A DNA stretch of 64,000 bases from Bog-473 sp963770645 (lineage in GTDB: Bacteria > Actinomycetota > Acidimicrobiia > Acidimicrobiales > RAAP-2), in assembly GCA_963770645.1 (NCBI GenBank), contig CAVYQL010000005.1:62001-126000 (forward strand), given 5' to 3'. The notes below the pieces were generated by a model. That model saw nothing but the letters and a program-made list of their open reading frames with translations. It was not told the DNA's origin and searched no databases. A program made the translations under genes and the position numbers. Every line of letters starts with the position of its first letter. Positions within the stretch are counted from its first letter, which is position 1. This document shows, in pieces, positions 1 through 8,584 of this stretch.

Positions 1-782
1 AGGTCCCACTCGAGGTCGAAGCCACGCTCGGTCAGATAGCCGGGCACCCCGGCGGGGTTGAAGCCGAAGGTCATGGGTTCGCCGGTTTTCTGCACGGAGC
101 GCATGGTGGTCGGGCCACCCTCGAAGGAGACGGTCGCGTCGAGCAGGCCCGCATGCACGTAGGTGAACAGCACCGGCGATCCGCTGCCGACCGCCCCGGA
201 GACGAAGGCGAACGTCCCGTCCACCGCGCGGTCGTTGAGGTAGTTGGTCGTGCCTTCCCACAGGACGAGGGTCCGCAGCCCGTCGACGAACCCCGCCGCC
301 GCCAGCTGGGTCGCCACGTCGTCGCGCCCGAACACGACCGGTACCAGGTGCACTCGCTCGCTGAGCGTGCGACCTAGACGGGTGAGGGCTCGCCGCTTGA
401 TCGCCTGCGTGTCCGGATGGTCGACTTCGAAGACCGCTCGCTCGCGCATGCCGGGGAGGCGATAGGCCCGCGAGTCGTAGCCGGCACCGAGGATCAGGAC
501 CTGGGACACGGCGGGGAGCTCGTCGGTGATCGTGTCGTCGATGAGCCGGGTGCGGGCCACGACGCCACCGCGCGCGCAGGGCCAATGACGATCGATGAAG
601 GCCTCGGTTGAGCGCCGCAGAGCGGGGACCCGCGCCAGCTCCGCCACCACCCGGTACTCGGGAGTGAGGAAGCCCGCGGCCAAGGTGTCGTCAGCGACGC
701 GCTCACCAGCTGGACGCCGGGCTTCGAGCGCCCTGAATAGGGCGTTCTGACAGGCGGTGCGGCTCGGTCGTCCTGTGCGCAC
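1..782 (-). CDS. Class I SAM-dependent methyltransferase (TIGR00027 family), C-terminus cut by window edge
   Basis: The frame is open from a GTG at 782 to the left edge (about 260 codons). It shows the SAM-binding motif LILGAGYDSRAYR near residues 98-110, then FEVDHPDTQAIKR, in which the acidic residue would bind the ribose. RTRLIDD just before motif I is typical of the leucine carboxyl methyltransferase-like family of mycobacteria and other actinobacteria (usual length about 290). The GTG is preceded at good spacing by GGAGGG (791-796). An in-frame ATG at 824 lacks such a site and would add a poorly matching leader. The substrate is unknown for most family members. It is transcribed divergently from rlmN across a short AT-rich gap with a palindrome at 811-822. 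Confidence 0.85.
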   Translation of the reverse strand, partial: MRTGRPSRTACQNALFRALEARRPAGERVADDTLAAGFLTPEYRVVAELARVPALRRSTEAFIDRHWPCARGGVVARTRLIDDTITDELPAVSQVLILGAGYDSRAYRLPGMRERAVFEVDHPDTQAIKRRALTRLGRTLSERVHLVPVVFGRDDVATQLAAAGFVDGLRTLVLWEGTTNYLNDRAVDGTFAFVSGAVGSGSPVLFTYVHAGLLDATVSFEGGPTTMRSVQKTGEPMTFGFNPAGVPGYLTERGFDLEWD

Positions 783-810
783 TGGTACTCCCTCCGAGAA
801 GAACAAAAAC

Positions 811-822
811 GAATGTTCATTC
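811..822. promoter_or_regulatory. Perfect 12-bp palindrome GAATGTTCATTC, candidate repressor operator
   Basis: GAATG-TT-CATTC is a perfect inverted repeat in the AT-rich gap between the divergent methyltransferase (start 782) and rlmN (start 878). Sequences of this shape are typical TetR-family operators. No TetR gene lies beside it, so the regulator is unknown. A chance occurrence cannot be excluded. Confidence 0.35.
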
Positions 823-877
823 ATTTTATTCAGGTCAGATCGAGGAACGCAAGCCCACTCCTCTTAACCTGGCGCTC

Positions 878-1968
878 ATGCCCGCCCCGTACGACGTGAC
901 CAAGGACGAGCTGGCTCAGCTCGAGGGCGAGCCGTCCTACCGGGTCCGCCAGGTCTGGGAGGGCCTCCATGCCCGGGTGCGCCGGCCCGAGGAGATGACC
1001 GAGCTGCCGGCCGGGCTCCGGAGCGCGCTGGCGGACGCCCTGCCGCCGGCGCTCACCGAGGAGGCGCGCCAGAGCGCCGACTCGGGACAGACCACCAAGT
1101 GGCTGTGGACCTTGCACGACGGCGCCCGGGTCGAGACGGTGCTGATGCGCTACCCGGACCGGGTGACGGTGTGCGTGTCGACCCAGGCCGGGTGCGCCAT
1201 GGCCTGTCAGTTCTGCGCCACCGGGCAGGCCGGCTTCCAGCGACACCTGAGCCAGAGCGAGATCGTCGAGCAGGTGGCCGCCGCCATGCGCGAGGCCGAG
1301 CCGCGGCGGCTCTCCAACGTGGTCTTCATGGGGATGGGGGAGCCGCTGGCCAACTACGACCGGGTCTGGGGTGCCGTCATCCGCCTCCATGCGGAGATGG
1401 GGCTCTCCGCCCGGCATCTGACGCTGTCCACGGTCGGGATGATTCCCGGCATCCGCCGCCTGCCGCCGAGAGGCTGCCGGTCAACCTCGCCGTGTCGCTG
1501 CACGCGGCCAACGACGCGCTGCGCAACGAGCTGGTGCCGATCAACCGCCGCTATCCGCTAGCCGAGCTTGCCGCTGCGTGCGCCGACTACGTGGGGGCGA
1601 GCGGCCGCCGCCTCTCCATCGAATGGGCGCTCATCGACGGCGTGAACGACCGGGAGAGCGACAGTGCGGAGCTCGCGGCGTTCGCCCGGCCGCTGGGTGC
1701 CCACGTCAACCTCATCCCGCTCAACCCCACACCGGGCTACCCGGTGGTGGGCTCCTCTCCGGCGCGGGTGCGGCTCTTCCGGGACCTGCTGACGGCGCGG
1801 CGGGTCAACGCCACCGTCCGGGTCACCCGGGGCGTCGAGATCGACGCTGCCTGCGGGCAGCTCGCCGCCGCAGCCGCCTCCGCCTCGGTGCCGAGTCCCG
1901 CCCCGAGTCCCGTGCCCAGACCGGTGCCGAGTCCCGTCCGATTGTCGGGCGGGCCGCCCACTCGCTAG
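878..1968 (+). pseudogene. rlmN: 23S rRNA (adenine2503-C2)-methyltransferase RlmN, interrupted by one frameshift
   Basis: Radical-SAM methyltransferase that modifies A2503 of 23S rRNA and A37 of some tRNAs. The first frame from ATG 878 gives the family N-terminus (MPAPYDVTKDELAQL), the CxxxCxxC cluster (C106, C110, C113 in AGCAMACQFCATG) and VVFMGMGEPLANY. The match breaks after MIPGIRRL near 1471 and continues in another frame with ERLPVNLAVSLHAAND through VTRGVEIDAACGQLA, which holds the second catalytic cysteine. Reading CTG-CCG-CCG-AGA as CTG-GCC-GCC-GAG would restore the frame, so one base appears to be missing. The C-terminus ends in a short Pro-Ser/Val-rich repeat. All catalytic elements are present, so this is either a sequence error or a very recent lesion. 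Confidence 0.88.
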
Positions 1969-1978
1969 AAACGTCCCT

Positions 1979-2302
1979 ATGGCACGAGAGAGACGTTCGG
2001 GGGTCGTGCGGCCCTCGCTGTTCTGGTTCCTTCTCCTCGACGGCGGGATCGTGATCCTGAGCAAGCTCGCGTTGTCGAAACCCGCCTACGACAAGGCGAA
2101 GGAGATGTCGAGTGACGCCTTGCCGCCGCGCGAGGTGCTCCAGGCACTCCTGGCGGCGACCGCCGTCATCCACGCCACCGAGGCGGTCGCAGCCGGGCGC
2201 ATGGCCCGGCGACGCGGGCTGCGGGCGCGGGGCTGGCGACTGCAGACACTCGTCGTGGGGTTCCCCTCGCTTCTGGCGCTACGTCGGGCTCCGAGGCCTT
2301 AG
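1979..2302 (+). CDS. Small membrane protein of unknown function
   Basis: 107-residue protein starting at ATG 1979, ten bases after the rlmN stop and probably co-transcribed with it. It has a hydrophobic segment near residues 12-30 (SLFWFLLLDGGIVILSKLAL) and a second, weaker one at about 52-70 (LQALLAATAVIHATEAVAAG). An Arg-rich stretch and a short hydrophobic end follow. It looks like a two- or three-pass membrane protein resembling small DUF4499-type proteins, but I do not recognise it firmly. It ends four bases before the convergent gene at 2306. Confidence 0.6.
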   Translation: MARERRSGVVRPSLFWFLLLDGGIVILSKLALSKPAYDKAKEMSSDALPPREVLQALLAATAVIHATEAVAAGRMARRRGLRARGWRLQTLVVGFPSLLALRRAPRP

Positions 2303-2305
2303 GCC

Positions 2306-3640
2306 TTAGTGCGTCACCCGTACCGAGAAGGCGTGTAGCGGCCCGCTCGGGACCGTGAGCACGTTTACGACCGACTGTCCGACGGCGATGCAGGTGTGCG
2401 GGCCCGGACAACTCACGGAGGTCAACGCGTCGTCGACTTTGAACGGCGTTCGTGGCAGCGTCGCCAGGGACCATGCGTCCTTTGATTCCACCTCGACAAG
2501 GGCGGCTCCTTCTCGGTTTCCCGTCGGCTGAGCTTGTGCAGGCCCGGTGACGGAGCCGACTGCCACGCAGGAGCGTCCCGTCCAGCACGCCACCGCGCCG
2601 AGGACGTTCAGTGACGATGTGGTGTTCGGCGACGCCACGCGCCGCCACTGTGTGCTGGAGAGGCGGGCGATGGAGGTCGAGGTCGCCACGACGATGGGAC
2701 CAGAGAAACCTTGACCGCCGCGGCCGACTCCGAGACAACGACGGCCGGACCAGCAGCTGACTCCATTGAAGACCAGCGGTGATGCCGCCAGCGGGGTCCA
2801 GGTCCCTCCCCGTTCGACGAAGCCTCGACCCTCGCCGGCGGCGAGACAGAGCTCGCGCGTGCACGACACGGACATGAGATACGTGGGATCGAACGCATTG
2901 GAGGGGATGGTCACGTCGCCGGCGAGGGACCACGTCTGGGTCGGGACTAGTGGCGCAATGGGCTCGACCGTCCACCCGGTTGTCCCTTCGTGGGCGACGA
3001 GCCCCGTCACCGGTGTGAGCCCCCGCCCGTAGCCGAGCCCCATGTCCCAGCCAACCGCCGTGCAGTTGCCGGCGGACGCGCAGGACACGGAGGCGAGGTG
3101 GTAGGCGTCGACCGAGAAGATGGTGGGGCCCGGTGACGGCACGATAGACCAGGCTGTCCCGTGCATCGCCTCGATGTAGGGAGACGAGTCCCCTTCGGCG
3201 CCGACGCTCTCGCCCACGGCGACGCACGTCGAGCTGGCGACGCAGTCGACGCCGTTCAGCTCCGTGTCCGGCGCCTCGGGTGCCGACATGGCCGACCACC
3301 GCGTGCCGTCGAAGCGCATGACCACCGCGTGCTCCCCCTGATCGCTCATCCACCTGCCAGCTGGCCGGTACTCACCGACCGCCACGCAGAAGCGGGGGTC
3401 GGGGCAGCTCACCGAGTTCAGCTCGACGTTCTGTGCCCCGCCGGCGGGCATCGAAAGCGCCTGCACGACCGTGGTGGACACCGAAGGTCTCACCGCCCCT
3501 GACGCTTGGTGGCCTCCGATCGGCGCCAGGACACAAGAGGCGGCCGCGAGGGTGGCGGCTGCCAGCCACACAGCAGTGAGCCGCGGACGGCGCCTGACCC
3601 GGGAGCTCAGCCGCAGGGAACCCGGCACGGTTCGTCTCAT
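2306..3640 (-). CDS. Secreted protein with seven paired-cysteine repeats
   Basis: The start is set at the ATG at 3640 (MRRTVPGSL), which has GGAG a few bases upstream; an earlier start at 3673 is possible. A basic N-terminus and hydrophobic stretch (LTAVWLAAATLAAASCVLA) form a signal peptide or lipoprotein-like leader. The mature part has seven copies of a motif close to V-x-C-x(4,5)-C-x-A-V-G, for example SVSCPDPRFCVAVGEY, GVDCVASSTCVAVGES, SVSCASAGNCTAVGWD and SVSCPGPHTCIAVGQS, each about 45-65 residues apart. The cysteine pairs probably form disulphides outside the cell. Seven repeats with beta-rich spacing suggest a beta-propeller. The ligand or activity is unknown. It is convergent with the gene at 1979. 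Confidence 0.7.
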   Translation of the reverse strand: MRRTVPGSLRLSSRVRRRPRLTAVWLAAATLAAASCVLAPIGGHQASGAVRPSVSTTVVQALSMPAGGAQNVELNSVSCPDPRFCVAVGEYRPAGRWMSDQGEHAVVMRFDGTRWSAMSAPEAPDTELNGVDCVASSTCVAVGESVGAEGDSSPYIEAMHGTAWSIVPSPGPTIFSVDAYHLASVSCASAGNCTAVGWDMGLGYGRGLTPVTGLVAHEGTTGWTVEPIAPLVPTQTWSLAGDVTIPSNAFDPTYLMSVSCTRELCLAAGEGRGFVERGGTWTPLAASPLVFNGVSCWSGRRCLGVGRGGQGFSGPIVVATSTSIARLSSTQWRRVASPNTTSSLNVLGAVACWTGRSCVAVGSVTGPAQAQPTGNREGAALVEVESKDAWSLATLPRTPFKVDDALTSVSCPGPHTCIAVGQSVVNVLTVPSGPLHAFSVRVTH

Positions 3641-3777
3641 ATGGTCACCGCTCCGCTCTTGGCGGACGATCACGGTCAGTCGAGACCACGACGTCCGAGT
3701 GGCGCGCCCTCGATGATCTCATTCTTGGGCCGCGCCGGCCGGTCCCGAACCGATCGTCGCCCCGCTGCGTCTCTGGT

Positions 3778-4674
3778 GTGTCAACCAACGCGGAGGCACA
3801 CACCATGGAACAGGGTCCCGAGCACGATGACCTTTCGGCCGACCGGGTCGTGTCGGATCGACACGACCCGGTCGGGCCCGGTGATGCATCCCGCCGGCGT
3901 GGGCCGCGCCCTCGGGCACGGGTCCTCCTCGTCGTGGCCCTCGGCGCGCTCCTGGTCGCCGGCGCGGGTCTCGGCCTCGCCCTGGCCGATGCGGGCGCGA
4001 GCACGCCGGCGGTGCCGTCGGCCGGCTGCGGGAGCTCGTCGCCGCACCTCACGGTCCAGGGAACAGGCCAGGCGTCGGAGCCGCCTGACGTCCTCAGCGC
4101 CGTGTTCAGCTTCAGCTCCACGGACAGCTCCTCGGCGGCGGCCCTGAGCGACAACAACGCCAAGGTGAACCAGGCCCTGCTCGCGCTCGAGGCGAACGGC
4201 GTGCACCAGGCCGACATCCAGACGACCGGGCTCAACCTGCAGGCGCAGTACGCCTACCCGAACGGCGTGCCCACCCTCACCGGTTATCAGGCCACCAACA
4301 CGATCACGGCCACGCTGCGCGACACCAAGACCGCCGGATCCGCCATCGACGACGTGGTCAACGCCAGCGGCGACGCGGCACAGATCAGTTCCCTGAGCTT
4401 CTCCTTCAGCAACCCCGCCATGGTCGAGGACCAGGCGCGGGCCAAGGCCGTCCGCCAGGCCGTCGCCCACGCGGGTGCCATGGCGGCGGCAGCCGGCCGG
4501 CGACTCGGTCCGGTGTGCTCGCTGACCGACGACACCCAACCGTCGCTGTACCAGCCGAATCCGGGCTTTGCCTCCAACGCCTCGGGGGCCCAGGCCTCGG
4601 CGGTACCGGTCGAACCGGGCAGCCAGACCGAAACCGATCAGGTCACGATGGTCTACGCGCTGGTGCAGCGCTGA
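3778..4674 (+). CDS. SIMPL (DUF541) domain protein, membrane-anchored
   Basis: 298 residues from GTG 3778; an ATG at 3805 is an alternative. After a polar, charged N-terminus there is one hydrophobic segment at about residues 42-65 (VLLVVALGALLVAGAGLGLA). A SIMPL domain follows: LTVQGTGQASEPPDVL, then QTTGLNLQAQYAYPNG, LTGYQATNTITATLRD, and the helix DQARAKAVRQAVAHAGAMA. SIMPL proteins are periplasmic or extracellular, oligomeric and of poorly defined role (oxidative stress and signalling links in other bacteria). The topology suggests an anchored protein with the domain outside. A GC-rich hairpin at 4682-4702 follows the stop. Confidence 0.82.
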   Translation: MSTNAEAHTMEQGPEHDDLSADRVVSDRHDPVGPGDASRRRGPRPRARVLLVVALGALLVAGAGLGLALADAGASTPAVPSAGCGSSSPHLTVQGTGQASEPPDVLSAVFSFSSTDSSSAAALSDNNAKVNQALLALEANGVHQADIQTTGLNLQAQYAYPNGVPTLTGYQATNTITATLRDTKTAGSAIDDVVNASGDAAQISSLSFSFSNPAMVEDQARAKAVRQAVAHAGAMAAAAGRRLGPVCSLTDDTQPSLYQPNPGFASNASGAQASAVPVEPGSQTETDQVTMVYALVQR

Positions 4675-4681
4675 GCACCAT

Positions 4682-4702
4682 GGGCCCCGGCGTCCGGGAC
4701 CC
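4682..4702. terminator. GC-rich hairpin between convergent genes
   Basis: GGGCCCCGG and CCGGGACCC pair over nine positions with one mismatch around a CGT loop. It lies between the convergent SIMPL and crotonase genes. There is no T-run, so it is at best a weak or bidirectional terminator. Confidence 0.4.
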
Positions 4703-4718
4703 TCGCGCCAATTGCTGG

Positions 4719-5531
4719 CTAGCGGTTCTTCCAGTTGGGCGTGCGCTTCTCGGCGAAGGCGAGCGGGCCCTCCTTGGCGTCCTCGCTGCTGAAGACCTCA
4801 CCGGAGATCTCCGACTCGATCCGGTAGGCCTCCTTCATGTCGGTGGCCAGGCCGCGCAGCGCTGACTCCTTGGTCTTGCGAACGGCGAAGGGCCCGTTGG
4901 CCGTGATGCGGTGGGCGTAGTGGTAGGCCCGCTCCATCAGGTCGGCGGGGCGGCATACCTCGTTGAGGAGTCCCATCTCGTAGGCACGCTGCGCCGGCAC
5001 CTGGTCGGCGCACAGCAACAGCTCCATGGCCGCGGGCCACGGGATCTGGCGCGGGAGGCGCACCGTGGTCCCGCCGCCGGCGAACAGGCCGCGCTTGGGC
5101 TCCATCACGGCGAAGGTGGCGGTGTCGCTGGCCACGCGGAGGTCGGTGCCGCCGAGCATCTCCATGCCCCCGGCCACACAGGTGCCGTTGACCGCTGCGA
5201 CGATCGGCTTGTAGAGCTTGGTGCCGCGCAGCACCGCCCTGACCCCGTCGTCGAGGCGATAGCCACCCAGCTCCTCGGGGTGCGCGCCGTCCTTCATCTT
5301 GCTCTGCAACTCGGTGATCTGGGGGATGTAGGTCTTGAGGTCGGCCCCGACGCAGAAGTCCTTGCCGACGCCGGTGACGATGGCGACGTAGGCGTCGTCG
5401 TCCTCGCCGAAGCGGTCCCAGGCCTGGCGCAGCCCGAAGAAGTGCTCCATGTCCATGGAGTTGCGCGCCTCGGGGCGGTTGATGGTGATGGTGACGACGT
5501 GGTCGTCACCGAGGGCGTAGTCGATCGACAT
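4719..5531 (-). CDS. Enoyl-CoA hydratase/isomerase (crotonase) family protein
   Basis: 270 residues from ATG 5531. It is a full-length crotonase fold: ITINRPEARNSMD near residues 16-28, the first oxyanion-hole segment GKDFCVGADLK near 56-66, and the second around NGTCVAGGMEMLGG near 115-128. The usual catalytic glutamates of hydratases are not clearly placed in the second motif, so it could be a hydratase, isomerase or other crotonase. The C-terminus FAEKRTPNWKNR is typical of actinobacterial enoyl-CoA hydratase annotations. It lies about 100 bases downstream of the co-directional amidohydrolase and may share its transcript. Confidence 0.88.
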   Translation of the reverse strand: MSIDYALGDDHVVTITINRPEARNSMDMEHFFGLRQAWDRFGEDDDAYVAIVTGVGKDFCVGADLKTYIPQITELQSKMKDGAHPEELGGYRLDDGVRAVLRGTKLYKPIVAAVNGTCVAGGMEMLGGTDLRVASDTATFAVMEPKRGLFAGGGTTVRLPRQIPWPAAMELLLCADQVPAQRAYEMGLLNEVCRPADLMERAYHYAHRITANGPFAVRKTKESALRGLATDMKEAYRIESEISGEVFSSEDAKEGPLAFAEKRTPNWKNR

Positions 5532-5633
5532 GGTCTCCGGTGTCTCCGGTGCTCAGGTTTCGGGGCCGTGCCCGCACGCGCACAAGTGGCGTGCCGGGTT
5601 CGGCGTCTGCTGGTGGTGCGCGGTGGGGGGTGC

Positions 5634-6929
5634 TCAGTCCTCGTCGTCGCGTAGGCGCGTGGTGAAGCTGCTCACGCTCACGATGCCCTTCTCGTTGACG
5701 TGCGTCTGCCCCCGGGCTCGAGAGACGAGCGACGTGTCGACGTCGGCGGCCTCGGCTCGCAGCGCCTCGACGGTGCACTTCTCGCGCGCCCGCACGCTGA
5801 AGGGATCGAACTGGAAGTGCTTCATCGCGTTGAGGTGGGTGATCTTGTCGATGTCCTCGTCGGACACGCCGTCGAGATACTTCATGAGCAGCTCGGGCGA
5901 CTGTGGCCACGTCGAGTCCGAGTGGGGGTAGTCGCACTCCCACGTGATGTTGTCGATGTTCAAGAACTCACGGCTCTGGACACCGAAGGCGTCGTCGATG
6001 AAGCAGGTGATGACGCGGTCCTTGAACACCTGGCTCGGCAGCTGGTCGCCGAAGTCCTGACCGGTCCACTTGCGGTGGTGCTCGTAGACGTAGTCGATGC
6101 GCTCGAGGGCATAGGGGATCCAGCCGATGCCGCCCTCGGAGAGGGCGAAGTGCAGGTCCTTGTACTTGCGCAGGATCGGCGACCAGATCAGGTCGGCGGC
6201 CGCCTGCACCATGTTGATGGGCTGGAGGCTGATCATCACGTCGATCGGCGCCTCGACCGAGGTCATCAGGATCTGCGAGGACGAGCCCAGGTGCATGCAG
6301 ACGACGGTGCCCTCGTCGGCGCACGCCGTCCAGAAGGGGTCCCAGTGCTCGTTGTGCAGCGACGGCCAGCCCAGCTTCTCGGGGTTCTCCGAGAAGGTGA
6401 CGGCGTGGCAGCCCTTCTTGGCCACCCGGTGCACTTCCTCCGCACCGAGCTCGGGATCCCAGATGACGGGGATCGACAGGGGGATGAAGCGCCCGGGCTC
6501 GGCGCCGCACCACCGGTCGATGTGCCAGTCGTTGTAGGCCTGCACCATGGCGCGGGCCTCGTCCTTGTCCTCGCGCCGCGCGAAGAGCTGGCCGCAGAAC
6601 TGGGGGAAGGAGGGGAAGCACATGGAGCCGAGCACGCCGTTGACCGACATGTCGCGCACACGCTCGTGCACGTCGTAGCAGCCGACCCGCATGTCCTCGA
6701 GCGAGGTGGGCTCGATGCCGTACTCCTCGGGCGGGCGGCCGACCACGGCGTTGAGCCCGACGTTGGGGATCTGGTTGCCGTCGTAGAGCCACACGTCCGT
6801 GCCGTCTTCCTTGCGGACGAGCTTGGGCGCCTTGTCCTGGTACTTGGCGGGCAGCAGCCCGTCGAACATCCCCCTGGGCTCGATGACATGGTCGTCGACG
6901 CTGACCAGGATCATGTCCTCAGTGCGCAT
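5634..6929 (-). CDS. Amidohydrolase family (TIM-barrel, Amidohydrolase_2) protein
   Basis: 431 residues from ATG 6929 with GGGGAGGA upstream. It opens with MILVSVDDHVIEPRGMF, the metal-site D-x-H of amidohydrolase_2 enzymes. It continues with VVCMHLGSSSQ (metal-site His), FALSEGGIGWIPYALER and NITWECDYPHSDSTWP, whose Asp-Tyr-Pro-His is the family's C-terminal metal/catalytic motif. Such enzymes are zinc-dependent hydrolases or decarboxylases of the ACMS-decarboxylase superfamily. In actinobacteria they commonly sit in aromatic or steroid degradation loci. The 14-bp palindrome at 6979-6992 lies 50 bases upstream of the start, linking it to the acyl-CoA dehydrogenase promoters. The substrate is unknown. 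Confidence 0.88.
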   Translation of the reverse strand: MRTEDMILVSVDDHVIEPRGMFDGLLPAKYQDKAPKLVRKEDGTDVWLYDGNQIPNVGLNAVVGRPPEEYGIEPTSLEDMRVGCYDVHERVRDMSVNGVLGSMCFPSFPQFCGQLFARREDKDEARAMVQAYNDWHIDRWCGAEPGRFIPLSIPVIWDPELGAEEVHRVAKKGCHAVTFSENPEKLGWPSLHNEHWDPFWTACADEGTVVCMHLGSSSQILMTSVEAPIDVMISLQPINMVQAAADLIWSPILRKYKDLHFALSEGGIGWIPYALERIDYVYEHHRKWTGQDFGDQLPSQVFKDRVITCFIDDAFGVQSREFLNIDNITWECDYPHSDSTWPQSPELLMKYLDGVSDEDIDKITHLNAMKHFQFDPFSVRAREKCTVEALRAEAADVDTSLVSRARGQTHVNEKGIVSVSSFTTRLRDDED

Positions 6930-6978
6930 TCGGTCCTCCCCTTCTGCACGCTCTGCCCGGGCACGACCCGGCTTTTCC

Positions 6979-6992
6979 TGACACCGATGTCA
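6979..6992. promoter_or_regulatory. Operator-like palindrome TGACACCGATGTCA (site 1)
   Basis: Near-perfect 14-bp inverted repeat (TGAC...GTCA arms) upstream of the amidohydrolase gene at 5634-6929. Closely related sequences occur at 23795, 49424, 59872 and 63343, all intergenic and beside catabolic genes. Its size and symmetry fit a TetR-type dimer. Confidence 0.6.
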
Positions 6993-7033
6993 CCCACTGT
7001 ACGCCCCCGCCTCACCGGGGGTGCCAACACGCC

Positions 7034-7065
7034 GGTGCGAACGCAGGTGCGAACGCAGGTGCGAC
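7034..7065. repeat. Short tandem repeat, 12-bp unit x 2.7
   Basis: GGTGCGAACGCA occurs twice in tandem, followed by a partial third copy (GGTGCGAC). It lies in the gap between the amidohydrolase promoter region and the 3' end of the phospholipase gene. No function is evident. Confidence 0.6.
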
Positions 7066-7123
7066 GCCTCTTCGCGACCCGGGCCCGGCAACCCTCGGCC
7101 GGCGACCCTCGGGCCGGCGGCGC

Positions 7124-8584
7124 TCAGCGCCCGGGTTTGGTCGCGGTGGGCACCGGGGGCACGGGTTGGCCCTGGTAGCCCTGGATCAGGCCGGGCAGAG
7201 GGTTGGCCGGGGCGGCGAGGTCGGGGGGCTCGGCGAAGGTCATGAGCGAGGTGTCCAAGAAGTCGGCCAGGGTGGCCGCGTTGGCGTCGCGGTAGGTCAG
7301 CGCCGGGAGGTTCCACTGCCGCTCGATGGTGGCGAGCACCGAGGTGTGGTCGTGCACCTTGTTGGTCACGGCGTGGGAGCGGGCATACGGGCTGACCACG
7401 ACGACGGGGACACGGGGTCCGTACATGTTGTATCCACCTGGCTGGTCCGCCGGACCGATGTCGGGGGGCGTGGCGTCGGGTGGGATCGCGGCGGGAGGCG
7501 CCACGTGGTCGTAGTAGCCGCCGTGCTCGTCGTAGAGCCAGACCAAGAGGGTGCGCTGCCACGCCGGTCCCGCCATCACGGCGTTGACCACGCCGGCCAC
7601 GAACTGCTCGCCCAGCTGGACGTCCTCGGGGTTCTCCTCGGACTGGCACGTCGTCTCGATGGCGAGGTCGGGCGTGGCGGCGAACGTCGGTACCGGCTGG
7701 GGCAGCTCGCCGACGACGCTCGGGACCTCGCCTTGCACCGCGCCCATGTTGCAGTCGACGAGGCTGACCGACGGCAGCGTCCCGGCGGCGGCGTCGCCGA
7801 AGAACTCGGCGATGGACGTGAGGTTCTCGGGGTAGCGGAAGATCGTGTCGAGGATGATCGCCGTGGTCGGCGCGTCGCTGAAGTAGTTCTTCCAGCTGAT
7901 GCCGTTGCCGCTCAGCTGGTCCCAGATGGTGCCGTTGGGCGGGTACACGTCGATGTTGTCGATGTCGGTCGACACGATCCCCGACGCCGTGCCGGCCATG
8001 TAGAAGCGGCGGTTGGGATAGGTCTGCGCCGGCACCGAGCAGAACCAGCGGTTGGCCAGCGTGAAGGTGTTGGCGAGCGAGTAGTAGAAGGGGAGGTCGC
8101 CCTCTGTGTAGTAGCCCATCGACCCCGGGCCGGTGCCGGCGAAGCCGTCCATGGCGCCGCCGTCGATCTGGAGGTGCGAGTCGTCCCAGGACTGCGAGCC
8201 GCTGTCCTGGGCGCCGATGTCGCCCGGCTGGTGGTACACGTACATGCGCTCGGTGCCGATGGGGTTCCAGTTGACCGGCTCGCCGCGCTTGTTGAAGGTG
8301 AAGCCGTCGGCCAGCGGCTGCCCGCTCACCGGCAGCATGCCGAGATAGTTGTCGAACGAGTGGTTCTCCTGCATCACCAGCACGAGGTGGTCGAAGGGGA
8401 ACGCGCCGGTGACCTGCCCGACGGGCAGCGCGGGATAGGGCAGCGCGCCGGGGCCACGCGCCGTGCGCGCCGATGCTCCGAGGGGCCGGAGACCGGCGGC
8501 CACGGCCGAGCCGAGCACGGCGGCGGAGGCGGTACCGAGGCCGGCCCGCAGCACCGACCGGCGGCTGTAGGTGCGGCCGCTCAT
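7124..8584 (-). CDS. Tat-exported alkaline phosphatase-superfamily phosphoesterase (phospholipase C type)
   Basis: 486 residues from ATG 8584. The start overlaps the stop of the upstream gene by four bases (ATGA), so translation is probably coupled. The N-terminus SGRTYSRRSVLRAGLG carries a twin-arginine motif and is followed by a hydrophobic region and an Ala-rich cleavage site. The catalytic domain starts with HLVLVMQENHSFDNYLGML, the signature of the PF04185 phosphoesterases in which the Glu-Asn pair and a downstream His/Asp set bind metal. Later motifs are VWLYDEHGGYYDHVAPP, GPRVPVVVVSPYARS and VHDHTSVLATIERQW. It should act outside the membrane on phospholipids or phosphate esters. Proline-rich C-terminal end. 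Confidence 0.88.
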   Translation of the reverse strand: MSGRTYSRRSVLRAGLGTASAAVLGSAVAAGLRPLGASARTARGPGALPYPALPVGQVTGAFPFDHLVLVMQENHSFDNYLGMLPVSGQPLADGFTFNKRGEPVNWNPIGTERMYVYHQPGDIGAQDSGSQSWDDSHLQIDGGAMDGFAGTGPGSMGYYTEGDLPFYYSLANTFTLANRWFCSVPAQTYPNRRFYMAGTASGIVSTDIDNIDVYPPNGTIWDQLSGNGISWKNYFSDAPTTAIILDTIFRYPENLTSIAEFFGDAAAGTLPSVSLVDCNMGAVQGEVPSVVGELPQPVPTFAATPDLAIETTCQSEENPEDVQLGEQFVAGVVNAVMAGPAWQRTLLVWLYDEHGGYYDHVAPPAAIPPDATPPDIGPADQPGGYNMYGPRVPVVVVSPYARSHAVTNKVHDHTSVLATIERQWNLPALTYRDANAATLADFLDTSLMTFAEPPDLAAPANPLPGLIQGYQGQPVPPVPTATKPGR

